Positions 44,920-52,531 of a DNA stretch of 64,000 bases are shown here, piece by piece. Both the position numbers and the translations under genes were made by a program. Origin of the DNA: Acetatifactor aquisgranensis (GTDB lineage: Bacteria; Bacillota; Clostridia; Lachnospirales; Lachnospiraceae); contig NZ_CALPDH010000006.1 in NCBI RefSeq assembly GCF_943193215.1, positions 124,001 to 188,000 on the forward strand, written 5' to 3'. Each line of letters opens with the position of its first letter. Position 1 is the stretch's first letter. The notes below the pieces were generated by a model, which made no database searches, was not told where the DNA came from, and saw nothing but the letters and a program-made list of their open reading frames with translations.

Positions 44920-45099
44920 ATGAGCGCAGACCTGCCTTTTTTCAAATACCACCCTGATCCATTCTCCACTGGGACTTTTTGCAGGATGGACGAGCCGGTT
45001 TTCTGCCCCTGCTGCGGCCAGGAGACCTCTGTCATCTACGCAGGGCCTTTCTATTCTAAGGATGAAGTGAATTACCTGTGCCCCCAGTTTTTCGGGTGA
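44920..45099 (+). pseudogene. CbrC-family (UPF0167-like) gene, 5' fragment
   Basis: A 59-codon frame after AAAGGAGATTTCT reads MSADLPFFKYHPDPFSTGTF, then a CPCCGQET zinc-knuckle-like pair, and AGPFYSKDEVNYLCPQ before stopping at FFG. CbrC-family proteins continue after the LCPWC motif for another 100 residues or more, so the gene is cut just there. Family members include colicin-response and immunity-associated proteins in Clostridia; their activity is not established. Confidence 0.7.
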
Positions 45100-45169
45100 T
45101 TTCATCTTTTGGGTGAAATCCACCTTGACAAATGCTCTCCTGGGTAAAATTTTTAAGAAAACTTGCGCT

Positions 45170-45202
45170 TGTGACATTTCTGTGACAATTGGCCGTTATG
45201 AT
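45170..45202 (+). promoter_or_regulatory. VanR-type promoter, copy B
   Basis: TGTGACATTTCTGTGACA (45170-45187), two identical heptamers 11 bases apart, then ATTGGCCGT and TATGAT (45197-45202). It lies 43 bases before the next gene and is nearly identical to copy D at 52469-52501. Confidence 0.75.
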
Positions 45203-45244
45203 AGCGGTATGGTGGACAAATGCTGATTGTGGAGGAATAGAATT

Positions 45245-46051
45245 ATGGAACAAAATCAAAACGGACGGGAAGAAATTGCGCAAATCATAGAGGAACATAT
45301 TGATTTTATGACGAGAAGGTATCGTGAAACAGGGAGTGTATTCAAGAGCATTGTCGCAAGGATTGGATTTTTTCCGTATATGGAATGCCTCGGGAAAGTG
45401 CTGATGGATAAGAATTGGGATAGGCTGAACAACCTTATTTATCAGGAAAATTGTTTCAGAAGTTTGTGCTCTTTGATGTGTGGAGATACTCATTATTGGG
45501 CTTTTCTGGATATGTTGGATGCTCTTGCGGTGGGAAATATGAAAACACTGGATTTGCTTGTCCCCCATAAGACAGAACCGGTAACAAATATTTTTCCTGC
45601 ATACAGACCTGCCACCAATATGCTGATCGGACTTTGGCGCAAGGACAGCAGCGTTTTGGATTATGCCGTTCCGAGGGCAAAAAAATTTGTGTCTGGAAAA
45701 AGACCGCAATGGGAACGGGCGGCAGTAGCTTATTTGCTTGCAGTGTACGATAAAAACCCGGAAGAAGCGGGAGTACAATTAGAACTTTTGTGTAAAGGAG
45801 TTATGCGGGCAGATTTTGACGCTGATACGGATAAAGTGCTTTTTGTGCCTGCACATGGATTATATCAGCTTGCCGCCTGTTTGTGGGACAAAGAGCTGTT
45901 TCAGCAGCTGCCTATGCCAAATCACAAGATTTTTTCCAAAGAATACGCTGTTTGGAGAAATACACATGAGATACAGCCAGAGTTATTTGTAAAATATCCT
46001 GAGCCGATGATTAACAGTATTTTGATAAATCCTGAAATAGAAATGTCTTAG
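45245..46051 (+). CDS. Unknown helical protein, immunity-protein-like
   Basis: A 268-residue cytoplasmic protein without signal or membrane segments. It is mostly helical, with conserved-looking motifs IVARIGFFPYMECLGKVLMDKNWDRL, CGDTHYWAFLDMLDALAVGN and WERAAVAYLLAVYDKNPEEA. I do not recognise the family with confidence; size and composition recall Imm49-like immunity proteins of polymorphic toxin systems (low confidence). The start at 45245 follows TGGAGGAATAGAATT. Expression from a VanR-type promoter identical to that of the exporter suggests a stress- or antimicrobial-linked role. A second promoter copy begins 10 bases after its stop, so the gene is flanked by direct repeats. Confidence 0.7.
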   Translation: MEQNQNGREEIAQIIEEHIDFMTRRYRETGSVFKSIVARIGFFPYMECLGKVLMDKNWDRLNNLIYQENCFRSLCSLMCGDTHYWAFLDMLDALAVGNMKTLDLLVPHKTEPVTNIFPAYRPATNMLIGLWRKDSSVLDYAVPRAKKFVSGKRPQWERAAVAYLLAVYDKNPEEAGVQLELLCKGVMRADFDADTDKVLFVPAHGLYQLAACLWDKELFQQLPMPNHKIFSKEYAVWRNTHEIQPELFVKYPEPMINSILINPEIEMS

Positions 46052-46060
46052 GAGCACGGC

Positions 46061-46087
46061 ATTTCTGTGACAATTGGCCGTAATGAT
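46061..46087 (+). promoter_or_regulatory. VanR-type promoter, copy C (degenerate first heptamer)
   Basis: ATTTCTGTGACAATTGGCCG (46061-46080) followed by TAATGAT. From the second heptamer onward it matches copies B and D almost base for base; the first heptamer has decayed. It leads into a broken gene, consistent with loss of selection. Confidence 0.65.
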
Positions 46088-46199
46088 AGCAGAATCACAG
46101 AGAAATCGAAGTTTTTTATGAAGCAGGGGAAAATAAATCAGAGAGTTTAAAATGGCATGATTATTTCGCTCCAACAAAATACAACAGGAGATGATTTTG

Positions 46200-46329
46200 T
46201 GTTTGGATTTGGAAAAAAGAGGATAAGGCCCCGGAGAAGCGGTTGGCTGATTTCCAAAGAAAAAAGGACTGGGCTGGGGTGTCCAGAACCTATGATGAGC
46301 TGACACTATGTCTGGCAAAAGAATTGTGA
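46200..46329 (+). pseudogene. Small broken gene behind promoter copy C
   Basis: A frame starting GTG at 46200 reads VFGFGKK, then loses frame; the shifted frame reads DKAPEKRLADFQRKKDWAG and VSRTYDELTLCLAKEL before a stop at about 46329. The two parts together look like the N-terminus of a helical-repeat protein whose rest is missing. Family not identified. The remaining sequence of 46052-46369 contains promoter copy C and no other gene. Confidence 0.5.
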
Positions 46330-46369
46330 ATCGTATCTCAAACTATCTGAATTTAGGAGGAGAGATAAA

Positions 46370-46786
46370 ATGGTAGAATCGGGGTTTAAGACAAAAGCAC
46401 AGGAATTGATTAAGTTGATGGTAGATACGATTGCAGACAAAGAATACGAAAAACTTGTATCCAACATTCCACCAAAACTTTCATGGGCCGCTTTTATTGA
46501 CGCAGAACCGACATCAGAAAATGCCTGCCTGGGATTTGGGAAGTGGTTGGTTGAACAATTGGCTATGTGGGAAGAATATGAAAATAAAGAGTTTGTGGTA
46601 GACCATTTCCAAAAATCCTGTATGGAAGATATAGATGATGCGGACGAAGCAAGGCTTGAAACGGATAATAGTGATGTGGTGTGTTACAGACCAATGAGTT
46701 TTGGAGAAGAGTTGGATTTTTGGTTTGAAATAGAGTTTTTCACAGAGGATGGGCAAATAAAGGCGGTATTCGATGTAAATATATAA
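46370..46786 (+). CDS. Small acidic protein, DUF7668-like
   Basis: A 138-residue acidic protein: an N-terminal helix (AQELIKLMVDTIADKEYEKL), a loop with WAAFIDAEP, and a C-terminal strand pair ending DFWFEIEFFTEDGQIKAVFDVNI. The ending and size recall the DUF7668 family, which turns up in immunity-gene clusters; this is tentative. TTAGGAGGAGAGATAAA precedes the ATG, so translation should be strong. No promoter of the VanR type is directly in front; it may be read from copy C. Confidence 0.65.
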   Translation: MVESGFKTKAQELIKLMVDTIADKEYEKLVSNIPPKLSWAAFIDAEPTSENACLGFGKWLVEQLAMWEEYENKEFVVDHFQKSCMEDIDDADEARLETDNSDVVCYRPMSFGEELDFWFEIEFFTEDGQIKAVFDVNI

Positions 46787-46830
46787 AAGCTCAACGAGTT
46801 TTATATATTTCAGAAAGCAGGTGCATTTAC

Positions 46831-46908
46831 ATGGTTTATTTTTCTGACGGGCAGATAACGATTCGTAATATGGAGTGCAAAGATGCACAGGCGATTACGG
46901 ATGCTGAA
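46831..46908 (+). pseudogene. GNAT acetyltransferase-like gene, 5' fragment
   Basis: The frame begins MVYFSDGQITIRNMECKDAQ and AITDAE, the opening beta strand and helix of a GNAT N-acetyltransferase, after a GCAGGTG ribosome-like site. At about 46908 it runs into the 3' part of an AraC-type gene on the opposite strand, so everything after the first helix is lost. The small ORF that continues to 47022 is therefore not a real protein. Confidence 0.65.
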
Positions 46909-47333
46909 ATGAGATGTACGAATACCAGCAATTCTGATAGCTTCTGTTTCTGCAATGCGATAAGGCATAGCATTTCCTCCTGTGACTTTTACGGAAAATT
47001 TAATTGGCAGATAAGCATTTAAGGTAGTTCCTTTGCTTTTTGCAGCAGCAGGCGTTATTCCATGAACACTTTGAAATGCTCTGCTAAAAGATGTTGGAGA
47101 GGTATAGCCATATTTGAGGGCAACATCTAACACCTTTTCGTCTGTCCGCTGTAATTTGAAAGCAGCCTGTGACATTCTGCGCCTGCGTATGTACTCTGAA
47201 AGAGAAACACCCGCCACATAGGAAAACAAACGCTGAAAGTAATAGGTTGATAACACGCAATACGGGCTGCTTCCTCATAAGATTTTTCATGCGCTCTTTT
47301 GTAAACTTTACTGGTATAAAAATTTTTGTTCAA
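46905..47333 (-). pseudogene. AraC-family regulator with effector-domain start, broken at both ends
   Basis: The main frame contains STYYFQRLFSYVAGVSLSEYI, RRRRMSQAAFKLQRTDEKVLDVALKYG and SPTSFSRAFQSVHGITPAAAKS, the two helix-turn-helix units of an AraC regulator, followed by the first strand of a GyrI-like domain (PYRIAETEAIRIAGIRT). It stops matching at the junction with the acetyltransferase fragment. Upstream, SYEEAARIAC is in a different frame, so a short indel near 47245 separates it from STYYF, and the N-terminus before it looks foreign. Confidence 0.75.
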
Positions 47334-47368
47334 TCTATTTTACACTGCCATGCGGTTTTATGGTTTGC

Positions 47369-48739
47369 TCATGGTTTTGATATGCCTGAGAAGTATATGT
47401 TTGTTTTATATCCTTCGTGTGGCCTGCTTTCTATTTCTATTGTTCCGTGGTGCGCTTCAATAATCTGTCGTACTAAAAGAAGTCCTAAGCCATGACGGAG
47501 ATCTAAGCGGTCATCGGTACTCTCCATGTAATGTGGCTTGTTTTTCAGTTCTTCTAGTTTTTCAACAGAAATACCAATGCCATTATCCTGAACGGTTAAA
47601 AGAAGTTTGCTTTCTGTTACCTGCAATGACAAAATAATTGTGCAGCCTTTGGGATTGCTGTGAATGCTGTTTTGAACCAGATTATTGACGGCTCGTGTAA
47701 TCAGTTTTGTATCGCATTCTATCATGCTGTTTTCAGAGTCAGGAGAAATATTTACCTCTAAAGAATAGAAATCCGGCAGACCGCTATTTAACAGGTCTAT
47801 AGCAAAGGAACGTAACAGTTTTGAAAGTCGGATATTTTCTTTCTGCAAAGGCTGCATTTCATATTCAAGCTTTGATACAAGGTTCAAATCCTGCACTAAA
47901 TCTTTTATTTTGATACTTTGCCGGGATATAATGGCGGCTTGTTCTTTAATCCGGTTATCGGCGTCTTTGTCTTTAACAATTCTATCCGCATATCCCATAA
48001 TCATGGATAACGGAGTACGGATGTCATGGGATACACCGCTGATCCAGTTTGCCCGTGCGGTATTCTGACGGCTGATGATATTGGATGCTTTATTTATACT
48101 GACAGCTATTTCTGACAGTTCGCCATTTATAGAAAGGTTTATGCTCTTCCCTTCTGACAGGGTTGCAATCGAGGAAATAATCGGTTCTGTATTTTTGCTG
48201 ATTTGTGCTTTGGAAAGTGAATAGGCAAGAAACAGAACCAGCAGGTCGATTACAGTGATGCCAAGAAAAAAGAGGGGGATTTTACGAACCGTATCAATAG
48301 GATAATAATTGCTGGTAATTTTCATATAACTGTTTTTGGGATAACCAATCACTAATAAGCCATTCACATCACTCCATACAAATACGGGATAATCCTTTAA
48401 ATATCCTTTGGAAAATATTGCAATATCCTGAATCGAATATTCAGTTGGAATTTCCTCTGGCAGATTAACAGTCCAATTGCAGGAGCCTTCCATATTCAGA
48501 TACATTGCCCATAAAGAGTTGGTTATTATCATTCTTTCCGCTTCATTCGTTATGCCATTGGAAGATGAAGCCGCTGCCACCTGCTTTAGCATATTCTGCG
48601 GAGAGATACTTCCAAAGTTTTTTGATACTGCATTGTAAAATGTAAAAGCAAATGCAGCTATGTTCAATATAACAAGAGCCAGAATAAGCCCAATAAAAGA
48701 CAGTAAGTGTTTTGAGATATATCTGCTAAATACTTTCAT
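47369..48739 (-). CDS. Sensor histidine kinase of the lantibiotic-immunity-like module
   Basis: A 456-residue membrane kinase: helix 1 near residues 14-36, extracytoplasmic region to about 155, helix 2 near 160-180, HAMP segment, phospho-acceptor box WISGVSHDIRTPLSMIMGY, ATPase motifs AVNNLVQNSIHSN, VQDNGIGIS and LRHGLGLLLVRQII. GGAAGTGAAACC precedes the ATG at 48739, which lies just inside the end of the regulator gene region. The module resembles those controlling resistance to nisin-like or cationic peptides (CprK/NsrK type). Confidence 0.9.
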   Translation of the reverse strand: MKVFSRYISKHLLSFIGLILALVILNIAAFAFTFYNAVSKNFGSISPQNMLKQVAAASSSNGITNEAERMIITNSLWAMYLNMEGSCNWTVNLPEEIPTEYSIQDIAIFSKGYLKDYPVFVWSDVNGLLVIGYPKNSYMKITSNYYPIDTVRKIPLFFLGITVIDLLVLFLAYSLSKAQISKNTEPIISSIATLSEGKSINLSINGELSEIAVSINKASNIISRQNTARANWISGVSHDIRTPLSMIMGYADRIVKDKDADNRIKEQAAIISRQSIKIKDLVQDLNLVSKLEYEMQPLQKENIRLSKLLRSFAIDLLNSGLPDFYSLEVNISPDSENSMIECDTKLITRAVNNLVQNSIHSNPKGCTIILSLQVTESKLLLTVQDNGIGISVEKLEELKNKPHYMESTDDRLDLRHGLGLLLVRQIIEAHHGTIEIESRPHEGYKTNIYFSGISKP

Positions 48740-48743
48740 GGTT

Positions 48744-49445
48744 TCACTTCCTTGCATTTAATTTATAACCAAGTCCTTTAACGGTTATGAGTGATACAGG
48801 CTTTGAAGGATCGGTTTCAATTTTTTCCCGTATACGCCGGACATGGGCATTCAGGCTGTTCTCATAGCCAAAGGGGTTATCGCCCCACAAGGCTTGGCAT
48901 AACGTGTCCACGGTCACGATCCTGCCTTCACTGCGGGCGAGTGTTTCCAGAAAAATATGTTCCTTTGCTGTCAGCGGGATGGTCTTGCCGGCTTTGTGGA
49001 CCTCGGCCCGGGCAAAGTCGATGGTGCAGCCATCCAGGTTTATAAAGGGCGTATCATCCTTATAGCACCGGCGCAAAACGGCATAGATGCGGAACAGCAG
49101 TTCCTGTGGCAGGAATGGCTTTGCAATATAGTCATCCGCCCCAAGCCCCAGCCCGGACAGCCTGTCTACGGACTCGTCCTTTGCGGTCAGAAAGATTACA
49201 GGCACGTCTGAAAATGTGCGTATCTGCTGCATAAGGGAAAAACCGTCCCCATCTGGCAGCATGACATCTAAAATGGCAAGGTCGGGCTTCTCATTTTGGG
49301 CTGCTGAAATTCCTTCCTTTACGGAAACCGCAGTCACAATATTCCCAAAGCCTTCATCCGACAGGATTGCTGTAACCATTTCCAGCAGCTCCGGCTCGTC
49401 ATCCACAAGCAGGAGTTTTTTATTTTGTAAAAATGTATTATCCAT
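48744..49445 (-). CDS. OmpR-family response regulator of the lantibiotic-immunity-like module
   Basis: A 233-residue regulator: LVDDEPELLEM, phospho-acceptor Asp60 in AILDVMLPDGDG, FLTAKDES, DDYIAKPFLP, winged helix LTAKEHIFLETLARSEGRIVTVDTLCQALWG. The ATG at 49445 follows CGGAGGTGACGATT. TATAAT lies about 30 bases upstream on the minus strand. It is divergent from the FEG transporter genes, and the intergenic region holds a direct-repeat operator. Confidence 0.92.
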   Translation of the reverse strand: MDNTFLQNKKLLLVDDEPELLEMVTAILSDEGFGNIVTAVSVKEGISAAQNEKPDLAILDVMLPDGDGFSLMQQIRTFSDVPVIFLTAKDESVDRLSGLGLGADDYIAKPFLPQELLFRIYAVLRRCYKDDTPFINLDGCTIDFARAEVHKAGKTIPLTAKEHIFLETLARSEGRIVTVDTLCQALWGDNPFGYENSLNAHVRRIREKIETDPSKPVSLITVKGLGYKLNARK

Positions 49446-49539
49446 AATCGTCACCTCCGTGATGTCTTAATTATAGCATATTTTTTTGTTTTAAAAGATG
49501 TTTTGCAAAAAAGTAAGGTAAAAATAAGGCTGCGGGAAA

Positions 49540-49557
49540 GTTAATGTCTGGTTGATG
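49540..49557 (+). promoter_or_regulatory. Direct-repeat operator before the FEG transporter genes
   Basis: GTTAATG and GTTGATG (49540-49546, 49551-49557) are 11 bases apart, about 35 bases before the first transporter gene. Spacing and sequence fit an OmpR-type regulator of the peptide-resistance class, presumably the divergent one. The -10 after it (near CATAGA) is weak, as expected for an activated promoter. Confidence 0.55.
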
Positions 49558-49591
49558 TTGTACCATAGAAACATGGAAAGGAGATGTTTCT

Positions 49592-50368
49592 ATGGAATAC
49601 ATTATTACCACTGAACAGTTGACGAAAAAATATAAAAATTTTGTTTCTGTCAACAATGTTTCGCTTCACATCAGGAAAGGCAGTATTTACGGTTTCCTTG
49701 GCCCCAATGGTGCGGGAAAATCAACTACCATGAAAATGCTGCTGGGACTGACAGCCCCGACAAAAGGCAGTTTTGCCATTGACGGCAGGCATTTCCCGGA
49801 AGACCGGATTGCCATACTGAAAGGGGTGGGTTCCTTTATTGAATCGCCGTCTTTTTATGCAAACCTTACCGGCCGGGAAAACCTTGATATCATCCGCCGG
49901 ATTTTGGGGTTGCCAGGGGATTCTGTCGATGACGCACTGGAGCTGGTCGGGCTGGAGGAATTTGGAGGCCGTCTGGCAAAGAAGTATTCGCTGGGCATGA
50001 AGCAGCGGCTCGGCCTTGCCGGTGCGCTGTTAGGCAGGCCGCCTGTCCTGATCCTGGATGAACCAACAAACGGCCTTGACCCTTCCGGCATCCATGAAAT
50101 CAGAAATCTGGTGAAGTCCCTTCCGGGCCTTTATGACTGCACCATAATGATCTCATCCCATATGCTCTCTGAGATTGAATTGATGGCGGATGACATCGGC
50201 ATCCTCAATCATGGGAATCTTCTGTTTGAAGGAAGCCTGGAGGAGTTGCGGCACAGTGCAGGGCAGGCGGGAAATAGCCATGAGATTAGCGAAGCTAATC
50301 TGGAGGATGTGTTCCTGGGAATGGTGGAGCAGGACAACGCTGCCAGAAAGCAGAGGGCAAGACTATGA
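49592..50368 (+). CDS. Lantibiotic-immunity-like ABC ATPase (LanF/BcrA type)
   Basis: A 258-residue ATPase: Walker A GPNGAGKST, Q-loop FIESPSFYANLTG, signature YSLGMKQRLGLA, Walker B VLILDEPTNGLDP, switch His in SSHMLSEIE. FIESP and the C-terminal ANLEDVFLGMV are typical of the BcrA/LanF group that removes lantibiotics or bacitracin-like peptides from the membrane. GGAAAGGAGATG precedes the ATG. It overlaps the first permease gene by four bases. Confidence 0.92.
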   Translation: MEYIITTEQLTKKYKNFVSVNNVSLHIRKGSIYGFLGPNGAGKSTTMKMLLGLTAPTKGSFAIDGRHFPEDRIAILKGVGSFIESPSFYANLTGRENLDIIRRILGLPGDSVDDALELVGLEEFGGRLAKKYSLGMKQRLGLAGALLGRPPVLILDEPTNGLDPSGIHEIRNLVKSLPGLYDCTIMISSHMLSEIELMADDIGILNHGNLLFEGSLEELRHSAGQAGNSHEISEANLEDVFLGMVEQDNAARKQRARL

Positions 50369-51090
50369 ATGCACTGGCTGTCGAACTTCGGAAAGAAAAA
50401 CGGACGGGCGTTATCCCGGTGCTGCTGGCTGTCGGTATTCTGGGCGCAGCCTATGCCTTTCTCAATTTCATAGTGCGGAAAGATACACTGCTGGGGCTTC
50501 CGCTTCCGCCGATGGACGTCCTGCTGACCCAGCTTTACGGCATGATCATGGTTTTGAATATGTTCGGCATCGTAGTTTCCGCCTGCATGGTTTACAATAT
50601 GGAGTTTAAGGGAAACGCCGTCAAAAAGATGTATATGCTCCCTATAAGCGTTTCGGGGATGTACCTTTGCAAGTTCCTGATCTTATCGGCCATGTTCTTG
50701 GTGGCAGTCGTTTTGCAGAATCTGGCGCTTATGCAGATAGGTATGACAGACCTGCCGCAAGGGGCATTTGAAATGGGGACGCTGGTCAGATTTGCAGGCT
50801 ACTCATTCCTTACGTCAATGCCTGTCCTGTCATTTATGGTCCTGGTCTCATCCCGTTCCATCAATATGTGGATACCGCTGGGCGTCGGGGTTGCCGGTTT
50901 CTTAAGCGGCATGGCATTGGCTAATTCGGGTTCCGGTCTGCTGTTGGCCCATCCATTTGTCATAATGCTGAAACCTGCAGTTGCCATGAGCGCGCAGCCG
51001 GACATAACGGTGACAAAAGCCGCTGTTATTGAAACATTGCTTTTCCTCGGTGCAGGGCTGTGGATGGCAAAGAACCTGCGCTATGAATAA
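50365..51090 (+). CDS. Lantibiotic-immunity-like permease (LanE/MutE type)
   Basis: A 241-residue membrane protein with six predicted helices (for example VIPVLLAVGILGAAYAFLNF and NMFGIVVSACMVYNMEFKGN). ABC-2-type immunity permeases of this length come in pairs; EFKGNAVKKMYMLPISVSGMYLCKF is the cytoplasmic loop expected to contact the ATPase. It follows the ATPase with overlap and precedes the second permease by 15 bases. Confidence 0.88.
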   Translation: MNALAVELRKEKRTGVIPVLLAVGILGAAYAFLNFIVRKDTLLGLPLPPMDVLLTQLYGMIMVLNMFGIVVSACMVYNMEFKGNAVKKMYMLPISVSGMYLCKFLILSAMFLVAVVLQNLALMQIGMTDLPQGAFEMGTLVRFAGYSFLTSMPVLSFMVLVSSRSINMWIPLGVGVAGFLSGMALANSGSGLLLAHPFVIMLKPAVAMSAQPDITVTKAAVIETLLFLGAGLWMAKNLRYE

Positions 51091-51105
51091 GGAGGGAGTG
51101 TTAGA

Positions 51106-51870
51106 ATGAGTTTTTTGGAGCTTCTCGAAATTGAATTTATGAAAGTTAAACGATCAAAGATCGTACCGCTGATTTTTATTGCCCCGCTGTTGGTGGTTGC
51201 TTCCGGGATTGCAAACCTGAGCCGTTATTTTACGCCGGAATATACAAATGCATGGCCTGCCATGTTCATCCAGAGCGCACTGGTCTACGCCTACTATCTA
51301 CTGCCGTTTTCTATGATTGTGGTCTGCGTGATGATTGCAGGACGGGAAACAGGGAATAACGGCATCTTAAAAATGCTTGCCCTGCCGGTCAGCCGGTATT
51401 CGCTTTCCATAGCAAAATTCTGTGTGCTGGCATTTTATCTGCTTATGGAGATGGCCGTGTTCCTTGTGGTGTTCGTAGTTGCCGGGACAGTTGCCACAAG
51501 GACAATGGGTGTGACGGAAACTTTGCCTGTCCTCTATCTGGTGAAATGGTGCGCCGGGCTGTTTTTGACAATGCTGCCGTGCGTGGGGACCATGTGGGCG
51601 ATTACTGTCCTGTTTGAAAAGCCGCTGCTTTCTGTGGGACTCAACCTCCTCCTTGTCATTCCCGGAGTGCTGGTCGCAAATACACCTTTATGGATAGCAT
51701 ATCCTTATTGCTACAGTGGCTATCTGGTATCCTGCTCCCTGCATGATTTTTCGGTGGAATCTAACAGAATAGCATTTTCATGGTTCCCCTTCCTGCCGGT
51801 TGCGGTATTGGTCTTTGTATTGGTGTTTGCGGTTGCTGTAATAAAATTTGGAAAAAAAGAAATGAGGTAA
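51106..51870 (+). CDS. Lantibiotic-immunity-like permease (LanG/MutG type)
   Basis: A 254-residue permease with six predicted helices. The start MSFLELLEIEFMKVKRSKIVPLIF and the loop AGRETGNNGILKMLALPVSRYSLSIAKF are typical of LanG/MutG/NukG subunits. AAGGAGGGAGTGTTAGA precedes the ATG. Together with the two preceding genes it completes a FEG immunity transporter. Confidence 0.88.
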   Translation: MSFLELLEIEFMKVKRSKIVPLIFIAPLLVVASGIANLSRYFTPEYTNAWPAMFIQSALVYAYYLLPFSMIVVCVMIAGRETGNNGILKMLALPVSRYSLSIAKFCVLAFYLLMEMAVFLVVFVVAGTVATRTMGVTETLPVLYLVKWCAGLFLTMLPCVGTMWAITVLFEKPLLSVGLNLLLVIPGVLVANTPLWIAYPYCYSGYLVSCSLHDFSVESNRIAFSWFPFLPVAVLVFVLVFAVAVIKFGKKEMR

Positions 51871-51873
51871 ATA

Positions 51874-52173
51874 ATGATGGAATGTAAAAAATGGAAAACT
51901 TTAAGCAGGGTTTCGCTGGTTATCAGCGTTTTTCCGCTGGCAACTTTCATCCCCGTGTTTCTTAAACTCACGCTGCCGGAAGGGGTAAGCACGGCTTGGG
52001 CGGGTGTCAATATTGCCTGCGTTGTGGCAGGTTTGATTCTCTCAATTATATGCGTCAGGAGCAATGAAAGCCGCAGCCTTGTAAATATTGCGTCAACAGC
52101 TATCAGTGTATTTTGGTGTCTGTTGATGGCTGGTATTGTTGCCCTGGGATTGATTTTGACTTTCGTGCAGTAA
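51874..52173 (+). CDS. Small membrane protein of the FEG operon
   Basis: A 99-residue protein with three hydrophobic segments (VSLVISVFPLATFIPVFLKL, AWAGVNIACVVAGLILSIICV and AISVFWCLLMAGIVALGLI). It starts three bases after the LanG stop with its ribosome site (GAGGT) inside that gene's end. Small multi-span proteins often end such operons and are assigned accessory immunity roles; this one is not recognised further. Confidence 0.7.
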   Translation: MMECKKWKTLSRVSLVISVFPLATFIPVFLKLTLPEGVSTAWAGVNIACVVAGLILSIICVRSNESRSLVNIASTAISVFWCLLMAGIVALGLILTFVQ

Positions 52174-52468
52174 GTGAGGAGGAAATGGAGGAATACCGCA
52201 GGAACTTAAAATCTTTAGGATGATACAAAAGACAAACCGCCGCACTATGGACTTCATCCACCATATACGGCGGTCTGGCGTTTCCGCAGGCAGGCCGGGC
52301 GGACTGATAGCAGAAATCACTTGGAAAGTGGGGGGTTAGAGGTAATATGCCGATAAATTTAATATAAAATCATCCGGCAGCAGATACACGGCATAAAAAG
52401 TTGTAAAGCGCTGAAATGAATATAGAATAATAATCTGCCGTACGGCGGTAAAAGAAAAAACTGCGGCT
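52174..52468. other. Intergenic debris and a hairpin
   Basis: Right after the small membrane gene a frame reads VSEEEMEEYRRNLKSLG and stops, and another reads RRTMDFIHHIRRSG to AEITWKVGG and stops; both look like C-terminal ends of lost genes, but neither has a start. A hairpin with arms ACCGCCG (52236-52242) and CGGCGGT (52268-52274) plus inner TATGG/CCATA may end transcription of the FEG operon, although a T-run is missing. Confidence 0.35.
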
Positions 52469-52501
52469 TGTGACATTTCTGTGAGAATTGGCTGTTATGA
52501 T
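52469..52501 (+). promoter_or_regulatory. VanR-type promoter, copy D (ABC exporter)
   Basis: TGTGACATTTCTGTGAGA (52469-52486), nine bases ATTGGCTGT region, then TATGAT (52496-52501), 31 bases before the exporter ATPase gene. It matches copy B except for a few bases and is the expected target of the VanR-like regulator at 42.8 kb. Confidence 0.75.
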
Positions 52502-52531
52502 AGCGGCATCACAGAAAGGATGGTGCTTACT

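Noticed and set aside
46909..47022. Continuation of the small frame starting at 46831 as a 63-aa protein
   Set aside because: Only the first 26 residues resemble a real protein (GNAT); the rest is antisense of the AraC gene.
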